From contig CAZTYH010000007.1 of NCBI GenBank assembly GCA_964617565.1, positions 1 to 64,000 on the forward strand: a DNA stretch of 64,000 nucleotides, given 5' to 3'. The first letter of the stretch is position 1, and each line of letters opens with the position of its first letter. This document shows, piece after piece, positions 58,879-64,000 of this stretch. The notes beneath the pieces are model-generated. The model did no database searches. It was given only the letters and a program-made list of their open reading frames with translations, and was not told where the DNA came from. Position numbers and translations under genes: made by a program. The DNA is from JAKJGV01 sp964617565. Its GTDB lineage: Bacteria > Verrucomicrobiota > Kiritimatiellia > CAIQIC01 > JAGNIJ01.

Positions 58879-59868
58879 TTAATCGCGTACCTTTTTCTCC
58901 CGCCGCCCCCGCACCAGCTCCAGCACATCCCCGCGCTTCGCAGCGCCGCTCTCGATCACTCCGTGCGAAGATTCCGGGTTCACGCGCGTGACCTGAACAC
59001 GGCCGATCACCCGGCCGGGCACGACATCAATCACGTTGCCGGTCACGGGGTCCGTAATCTCTCGCGGATGCTCACGCACATCAAAAACCTGTCCTTCGCG
59101 GACCCGGACGTTGCGTCCGCCATTGATCACCACGTGGTCCGTTCCCGCTTCGGCTACGCGCGGCTGCCAATACTGGACAGGAAGATCGCGCAAAACCTGT
59201 CGCACCGCCTTGCGGATGGCGCCTTCCGTAGCCTTGCCCAGCGGCGTGCGGAAAAACGCGTCGCCCCCGAAGGCGAGATCCTTGTATCGTGCCTCGGCGC
59301 CGAGGCCCCCGGCGGACACCGAGTGGGATGCTTTCACGGACGAAACCACCTCGCCGGTTTCGACATCGGACACGCGGAGCACCACCGCGACCCGCGCGCG
59401 ATTACCGCCTCCGAATATCTTCAGCCACCGGATACCGAACCAACCTGAAACCGTCATGGATTCGGTGAAGTCGGTGACACTGCCGCGCACAATATACTGC
59501 GCATTCTTCAGGCGCCCGCGCTGTACGCGACCCTCCTTGCGAAAAAGGTCGCGACCCTGAAGGACGATTTCATCCACCACGCCCTTGAGGTCCTTGCGCT
59601 CCAGAACCACCACCCGCTCGCTTTCCAGCAATTCCGTCACGAGCAGGTCCGCCATACCCTCGCCGAGATTCCATCGCCCTGAAACATTCGCGAGGTTTTC
59701 GAAAGCGGTAACGGCCACAACCGGCCGTGCGGTGCCGCCGTGGTAATGATTATTGATGGATCGCACCGTCCGGCAACTGCATGCAATAGCAACAAGGACA
59801 ATCGCCAGGGGAAGGAGAAGGAGCCGATCAAGGCGCGCGATTTCAGTTGTTCGAAGCTCGGCGTTCAC
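58879..59868 (-). CDS. CsgG-family secreted (probably lipo-) protein
   Basis: 329 aa from a GTG at 59868. A hydrophobic signal (residues 14-29) ends at Cys30 (VAIAC), an imperfect lipobox. The middle part VAVTAFENLANVSGRWNLGEGMADLLVTELLESERVVVLER is typical of the CsgG/curli-secretin family. It continues with a region (about 240-320) that resembles a flagellar-assembly-T-type C-terminal domain. It may form or assist an outer-membrane channel, or act in signalling with the receiver gene 9 bp upstream. Confidence 0.8.
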   Translation of the reverse strand: MNAELRTTEIARLDRLLLLPLAIVLVAIACSCRTVRSINNHYHGGTARPVVAVTAFENLANVSGRWNLGEGMADLLVTELLESERVVVLERKDLKGVVDEIVLQGRDLFRKEGRVQRGRLKNAQYIVRGSVTDFTESMTVSGWFGIRWLKIFGGGNRARVAVVLRVSDVETGEVVSSVKASHSVSAGGLGAEARYKDLAFGGDAFFRTPLGKATEGAIRKAVRQVLRDLPVQYWQPRVAEAGTDHVVINGGRNVRVREGQVFDVREHPREITDPVTGNVIDVVPGRVIGRVQVTRVNPESSHGVIESGAAKRGDVLELVRGRREKKVRD

Positions 59869-59877
59869 GCCGTAACC

Positions 59878-60231
59878 TTACTTTTTGCAGTACTCGCGTA
59901 CCGCGCCAAGAACCTCTTCCGGATAGAGAGGCTTGTGAAAGAGTTTTTTGACGTTCGGAAATTCCTTCATTTCCTCTTCGTCAAAATCAGGAAATCCCGC
60001 CATGACAATCACCGGGACCGTGACGCCCTCGGCGGCCATCAACATCAGCAGTTCCGCGCCGTTGATCCCGGGCATTCGGATGTCCAGAAGCATCCCCTTG
60101 CACTTCGGATTCTTGAGGTGCCTGTATGCCTCTTCACCGTCATAGGCAACATGCACCTCGTAACCGGCCTCTTCGAGAAGCGTGCGAAGCAACTGGGTCA
60201 GAATTTTGTCGTCGTCAACCACAAGGATCAT
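59878..60231 (-). CDS. Stand-alone response-regulator receiver protein
   Basis: 117 aa. Acidic pair D6/D7, the phosphorylation site D50 in LLDIRMPG and the conserved K100 in FHKPLY are present. The usual Thr/Ser after beta-4 is replaced (VIVMAGF), which may alter switching. No output domain and no histidine kinase nearby. It lies 9 bp before the CsgG-like gene on the same strand. Confidence 0.9.
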   Translation of the reverse strand: MILVVDDDKILTQLLRTLLEEAGYEVHVAYDGEEAYRHLKNPKCKGMLLDIRMPGINGAELLMLMAAEGVTVPVIVMAGFPDFDEEEMKEFPNVKKLFHKPLYPEEVLGAVREYCKK

Positions 60232-60388
60232 AAACGCTACCCTCTGAACAGGGATATTAAGCGCGTGTCAGAAATCTGTCACGCATGTAATTGCGATTCG
60301 CATTGGAAAATGCGCCAGGCGAACGACAGAAAACACCCCTGCTCCCGCGGAGAAAAAGCGGGCGCATACCATTTGAGAAAAAGGCTGA

Positions 60389-60496
60389 TCAAGCCTTGGC
60401 TGTTTTCGCGGCTGCGGCACGAGCCCGCAGTTTGAGGCGTTTCTTCCGGCGCAGGCGCGCTTTTCTCTTCACACGAGTTCTGAGTTGTTGTCCCAT
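60389..60496 (-). CDS. Very small basic protein (35 aa)
   Basis: Starts MGQQLRTRVKRKARLRRKKR and ends AAAKTAKA. Sixteen of 35 residues are Lys or Arg, arranged as one helix. I recall similar short basic proteins in Verrucomicrobia-type genomes but cannot name a family; ribosome or nucleic-acid binding is likely from composition alone. It lies between E2 and the receiver gene, with a CCCGC/GCGGG hairpin after its stop (about 60341-60361). Confidence 0.6.
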   Translation of the reverse strand: MGQQLRTRVKRKARLRRKKRLKLRARAAAAKTAKA

Positions 60497-60616
60497 GGGC
60501 GCGGGTGTTTATCAGAGCGGAAAAGAAACGTCAAGGGAATCCGGGCGAAATCGCGGTTCGCACACCCCTTCCATTTCAACACAACCCATGGATGGGTGTT
60601 TGCACTCGGCGTCTTC

Positions 60617-60651
60617 GATTTCGGATTTCGAGTATTGGATTCCGGACTTTC
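60617..60651. repeat. GATTTCG word repeat downstream of the E2 gene
   Basis: CGATTTCGGATTTCGAG followed by TATTGGATTCCGGA: two exact GATTTCG units and one or two decayed ones, in the 163-bp gap after E2. It resembles the word repeats at other junctions in this part of the window. Confidence 0.45.
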
Positions 60652-60659
60652 TGCATCGC

Positions 60660-61769
60660 CTACAGCTTCTCGACGTTCAGTGATTCCTCGGTCAACGCTT
60701 CGGTTGCGTCCTCGATCGTTCGCAGAAACCGGCCGCCCAATTCGCCGTCAATGATCCGGTGGTCGAAGGAAAAGCTCAGATACAACTGGTCGCGCACGAC
60801 CACCTCGCCATCCACCACGACGGGAGCCTTGTGTACCGAGCCCATCCCGAGAATGGCCACTTGCGGCTGGCTGATGATCGGCGTGCCCATGAGGCTCCCG
60901 AAAGAACCGAAATTGGAAATCGTGAAGGTTCCTCCCTCGACGTCTTCCCGCTTCAGCGACTTCGTCCGCGCAAGCTCGATCAGACGCACCAGGTCCTGGG
61001 CGATCTCCGGAAAGCTTTTCTTGTCCGCGTGCTTCACCACCGGCACCACCAGCGTTTCGTCGGCCAGCGCCACGGCGCAACCGATATTGATGTCCTTGCG
61101 CAGCACGATGTTCGTTCCCTGGATGGACGCGTTCACCCTCGGAAAATCCCGCAATACGCGGGAGGTGACGTAGAGCAGCACCCCCGTATAAGTCATGCGC
61201 GCGTGGAACTTCTTCTCGAAATCGTCCTTGATGCGTTTGCGCAGGTTCACCACGTGCGTCAGGTCCAGCGCGTGAATCATCGTGACATGCGCGCTGGTGC
61301 GGATGGATTGCACCATGTGGTCCGCGATCGTCCGGCGCAGCGACGACATGGGCACCACCTCGCCGAGCGCGCGCAGATCTTCATCGCCCGGCTCCTCGCT
61401 GACCGCCAGCGCCTTCACCGTCGGCGAACCGATCGGCCGCCGGGAAAGGTAAGCCAGCACATCGTTGCGCGTNNNNNNNNNNNNNNNNNNNNNNNNNNNN
61501 NNNNNNNNNNNNNNNNNNNNNNNNNNNNNNNNNNNNNNNNNNNNNNNNNNNNNNNNNNNNNNNNNNNNNNNNCCCGCCTGCTTGAGGCACGACGCCAGCC
61601 GACCGCTCACGGGACTTTCCACCTCGACAGTGGTCTTGTCTGTTTCCACCTCGAGAAGAGCTTCGTCTTCCTTGATTTCGTCGCCGACCTTCTTCAGCCA
61701 CTTGATGATCGTGCCTTCGGCCACGCTCTGGCCCATCTGCGGCATGACAATCGGAATTTGTTTTTTCAT
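60660..61769 (-). CDS. 2-oxoacid dehydrogenase E2 (dihydrolipoyl acyltransferase), interrupted by gap
   Basis: From the ATG at 61769 (MKKQIPIVMPQMG). The lipoyl domain carries the lipoylated lysine in VETDKTTVEV. The gap removes its end, the linker and most of the E1/E3-binding domain, whose last residues TRNDVLAYL remain. The catalytic domain follows with the active-site DHRIIDGELGGRFL near the C terminus. It transfers the acyl group to CoA. The specific complex (pyruvate, branched-chain or acetoin) is not determined. Confidence 0.92.
   Translation of the reverse strand: MKKQIPIVMPQMGQSVAEGTIIKWLKKVGDEIKEDEALLEVETDKTTVEVESPVSGRLASCLKQAXXXXXXXXXXXXXXXXXXXXXXXXXXXXXXXXXXTRNDVLAYLSRRPIGSPTVKALAVSEEPGDEDLRALGEVVPMSSLRRTIADHMVQSIRTSAHVTMIHALDLTHVVNLRKRIKDDFEKKFHARMTYTGVLLYVTSRVLRDFPRVNASIQGTNIVLRKDINIGCAVALADETLVVPVVKHADKKSFPEIAQDLVRLIELARTKSLKREDVEGGTFTISNFGSFGSLMGTPIISQPQVAILGMGSVHKAPVVVDGEVVVRDQLYLSFSFDHRIIDGELGGRFLRTIEDATEALTEESLNVEKL
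61473..61572. other. Assembly gap (100 N) inside the E2 gene
   Basis: Flanks are not duplicated. The part lost encodes the lipoyl-domain end, linker and most of the subunit-binding domain, so the true gap should exceed 100 bases. Such repetitive Ala/Pro linkers often break assemblies. Confidence 0.98.
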
Positions 61770-61805
61770 GACAACGTTCTTTCCAGAAAATCGCGGGCTT
61801 CGACA

Positions 61806-61878
61806 ATGGAATGATGGAATAATGGAATAATGCATGGGATCGGAGCAATATTATCTCTCCAACATTCCATCATTCCAT
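61806..61878. repeat. ATTCCATC word repeat with 15-bp inverted arms between E1 beta and E2
   Basis: ATGGAATGATGGAAT (61806-61820) faces ATTCCATCATTCCAT (61864-61878), a perfect 15-bp pair with a 43-nt spacer. Further GGAATAATG and CCATCACTCC units lie beside the arms. It is inside the dehydrogenase operon. Confidence 0.8.
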
Positions 61879-61899
61879 CACTCCACTGTTCCGCCGCGG

Positions 61900-62877
61900 C
61901 TAATATTCCATCAATTCCAGCAGTGCCGCGGCAATCTTATCGGCGTTGGGCCGGTATGCATTTTCAAGCTCCGGCGCAAATGGAACCGGCACATCCGGCG
62001 CGGCCACGCGCCGCACCGGCGCATCCAGCAGGTGGAACGCGCGGTCCGCGACCAGCGCGCTCAGTTCGGCACCGAACCCGTTGGTCCGCCACCCTTCATG
62101 CACAATCAGCACGCGGTTCGTCGTGGCGACGGCTGTCAACACCGTGTCCGCGTCGTACGGCTTCAGCGTACGCATATCCACCACCATCACCTCGTACCCG
62201 CCGTCAGACGCAAGTTGTTCGGCGGCGCGCAAAGACTCGTGTACCATCGCCCCATAGGTCAACACCACCGCGTCGCGCCCCGGCCTGCAGATACGCGCCG
62301 TACCGATCGGGACCGGCTCGAAGGATTGCGGCACAATTTCCTTCACGTGCCGGTAGAGATACTTGTTTTCTAGATAGATAACCGGGTTCGGATCCATCAC
62401 GGCGGAATAAATCAGCCCGCGCGCGTCCGACGGAAACGCGGGGTAAACCACTTTCAACCCGGGCATGAGGCAGAACAGCGCCTCCAGCTCTTCGGAATGG
62501 AAAGGCCCTCCGCCGAAACCACCGCCGCACGGCGCGCGAACCGTCATCGGCACCGGCACGCCGGTCCTGTAGTGCGTCGTCGCCGCGTTGTTGAGCAAGT
62601 GATGCACGGCCGTCATGCCGAAATCCACAAACTGCAGCTCGACCACCGGGCGCATGCCCTGTGTAGCCATGCCGATCGCGCTGCCAAGGATGGCCGACTC
62701 GCTGATCGGTGTATCGAATACGCGATCCTTGCCGAACTCCTCCTGCAATCCCAGCGTGACTTTGAACGCGCCGCCGAAGGCGCCGACATCCTCGCCATAA
62801 ATCACGACTTCCGGATGCTCCCGCATCAACCGCTGGAGCCCGAGGCGTATTCCTTCCAGGTAGGTGATTTCACGCAT
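61900..62877 (-). CDS. 2-oxoacid dehydrogenase E1 component, beta subunit
   Basis: 325 aa. MREITYLEGIRLGLQRLM, VIYGEDVGAFGGAFKVT, TPISESAILGSAIGMA, RAPCGGGFGGGPFHSEELEA and the C-terminal transketolase part VVDMRTLKPYDADTV are typical. With E1 alpha it binds thiamine diphosphate and decarboxylates the oxoacid. It overlaps E1 alpha by 8 bp and stops with TAG. Confidence 0.95.
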   Translation of the reverse strand: MREITYLEGIRLGLQRLMREHPEVVIYGEDVGAFGGAFKVTLGLQEEFGKDRVFDTPISESAILGSAIGMATQGMRPVVELQFVDFGMTAVHHLLNNAATTHYRTGVPVPMTVRAPCGGGFGGGPFHSEELEALFCLMPGLKVVYPAFPSDARGLIYSAVMDPNPVIYLENKYLYRHVKEIVPQSFEPVPIGTARICRPGRDAVVLTYGAMVHESLRAAEQLASDGGYEVMVVDMRTLKPYDADTVLTAVATTNRVLIVHEGWRTNGFGAELSALVADRAFHLLDAPVRRVAAPDVPVPFAPELENAYRPNADKIAAALLELMEY

Positions 62878-63865
62878 CGGCGTAAACCCCCTCCATGAGC
62901 GTCGCCGGATCCGGCGGCGGCTCGCTCAACGCCTGGTGGTAAGATTTGTCCACTTCCTCGCGGCACGCTCGTTCGAGAGCATCCAGCTCCTCGCGCGTAG
63001 AGACTCCTTCCTTCATCAGCCGCTCCCACGCAAGCCGGATCGGGTCGCGCTTTCCATACTGCTCTTTGAGCTCCTGCGGCACATAGGACGCGTCGTCGTG
63101 CTCGCCGTGTCCGCGCATGCGCAGCGTGTCGCACTCCAGCAGCATCGCGCGCGGCTTCGCGCGCAGGCCGGCGACGAGCTCGCGCGCGAGCAGGTGAAGC
63201 TCGACCGCGTCGTTTCCGTCGGCGCAAATGCCCTCGATGCCGTAACCGGCTGCGCGATCCGCAAGCCGCTTGCACCGGAACTGGTCGCTGTTAGGGGTCG
63301 AATAGGCATACTTGTTGTTTTCGATGAGGAAAATCACCGGCACGTCATTGACCGCCGCGAAATTCACCGCCTCATGGAAATCGCCCGTGCTGGTCGCGCC
63401 GTCGCCGATGTAGGCAATGCCGATCGCATCCATGCCCTGCCGCCGTCGCGCCATGACGCCGCCGACGATCACCGGCAGCATCGCGCCCAGATGGGAAATC
63501 ATCGCGTACACTCCACGCTCCATGTTGCCGTGATGCACGTTGCCGTCGCGACCACGTGTCGGCCCCGTGACACGGCCAAGGTACTGGCGAAAAACGTTGA
63601 GCACACTCTGCCCGCGCCCCAGGTGAACGGTCATGTTGCGGATGCACGGCGTGAAGAGGTCATCGTCGCCGCACGCGGCCGTGGTCGCCGCGCCGATCGC
63701 CTCCTGGCCGATGCCGGTATAGACCCCGCCGAAAATCTTGCCCTGGTGATAAAGGCGGACCAATCGTTCCTCGGCAAGCCGCGCGAGCATCATGCTGCGC
63801 ATGATGTTCATCCACGCGGTCTTTTCGACTGATCCGACCACATTTTCTTTCGTTTTCTTCAACAT
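62870..63865 (-). CDS. 2-oxoacid dehydrogenase E1 component, alpha subunit
   Basis: 331 aa from the ATG at 63865, with GGAGG 11 bases upstream; a TTG (63922) or ATG (63916) would lengthen it. Thiamine-diphosphate motif GDGATSTGDFHEAVNFAAVNDVPVIFLIENN and the phosphorylation-loop region TLRMRGHGEHDDASY are present. It heads an E1 alpha-E1 beta-E2 operon; the E3 gene is not seen and may be elsewhere. Confidence 0.93.
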   Translation of the reverse strand: MLKKTKENVVGSVEKTAWMNIMRSMMLARLAEERLVRLYHQGKIFGGVYTGIGQEAIGAATTAACGDDDLFTPCIRNMTVHLGRGQSVLNVFRQYLGRVTGPTRGRDGNVHHGNMERGVYAMISHLGAMLPVIVGGVMARRRQGMDAIGIAYIGDGATSTGDFHEAVNFAAVNDVPVIFLIENNKYAYSTPNSDQFRCKRLADRAAGYGIEGICADGNDAVELHLLARELVAGLRAKPRAMLLECDTLRMRGHGEHDDASYVPQELKEQYGKRDPIRLAWERLMKEGVSTREELDALERACREEVDKSYHQALSEPPPDPATLMEGVYADA

Positions 63866-64000
63866 CCTGAACCGTTCCTCCAGAGAAGAGTGAACTTTAC
63901 CCGTGATTCCCGGCATATCCAAGCCGATTTGATCGGGAGTTGAGGGGCAGAAGAGAGCGCGGTCCGACCGCTAAAATTCCTCTTTATTCGGGCGATTCCG

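Overview
The window is a chromosomal stretch of a Gram-negative bacterium with roughly 60 % G+C (judged by eye). It comes from a draft assembly: four runs of exactly 100 N interrupt it at 6236, 23656, 29134 and 61473. Several traits would fit the PVC superphylum (Verrucomicrobia/Kiritimatiellae side). These are the short omega-like RNAP subunit, a 35-residue very basic protein, a PurF-like protein without the N-terminal cysteine, sigma-54, and TTCCAA/TTGGAA palindromes. This placement is inference; no rRNA gene is present to confirm it. No tRNA, rRNA, CRISPR array, transposase or prophage gene was found.

Region 1 (1-20.4 kb) is a surface-glycan locus. The + strand carries a GT2 transferase, an NDP-sugar epimerase/dehydratase, a DegT aminotransferase, a methyltransferase and a large GT-C-like membrane protein. 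The - strand carries, in transcription order, acpS, the NAD(P)HX repair enzyme, a GNAT acetyltransferase, a GT4, a GT-C-like protein, a second GT4, a Wzx-type flippase and a further GT-C-like gene split by one in-frame amber codon. The three GT-C-like proteins have soluble C-terminal parts, at least two of which look like discoidin/jelly-roll domains.

Region 2 (20.4-31.3 kb) holds pdxJ, a membrane GGDEF protein, an orphan MalK-type ATPase, a zinc-ribbon protein cut by a gap, a secreted histidine phosphatase fused to a GH2-like sugar-binding domain, a WalJ-type metallo-hydrolase, rpoN and mfd (gapped).

Region 3 (31.3-46.6 kb) begins with an MGDG-synthase-like glycosyltransferase whose stop overlaps the start of a cytoplasmic GH1 enzyme. 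Next come a lemA pair, a secreted ExbD-like protein, and a tight five-gene run (mtfA, GH5 lipoprotein, endonuclease/phosphatase, cardiolipin-synthase-like, PHP). After those are a PurF-like protein lacking its catalytic Cys, two oxidoreductases, a SurA-like chaperone and pdxA.

Region 4 (46.6-64 kb) is mostly housekeeping: rsmA, nfi, MscS, ClC, smpB, an omega-like gene, groEL/groES, dnaK, a DUF457 protein, ruvB/ruvA, a CsgG-like lipoprotein, a lone receiver protein, the small basic protein, and a 2-oxoacid dehydrogenase operon (E1 alpha, E1 beta, E2).

The least explained signal is non-coding. Between 46.6 and 61.9 kb nearly every intergenic gap holds short 6-8 nt 'words' repeated imperfectly and often facing an inverted copy. 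Each site uses a different word. The set includes a perfect 44-bp palindrome at 48284 and a 207-bp element with 21-bp terminal inverted repeats at 58643. The best protein-level lead is the overlapping glycolipid-synthase/GH1 pair at 31.4-34.1 kb.
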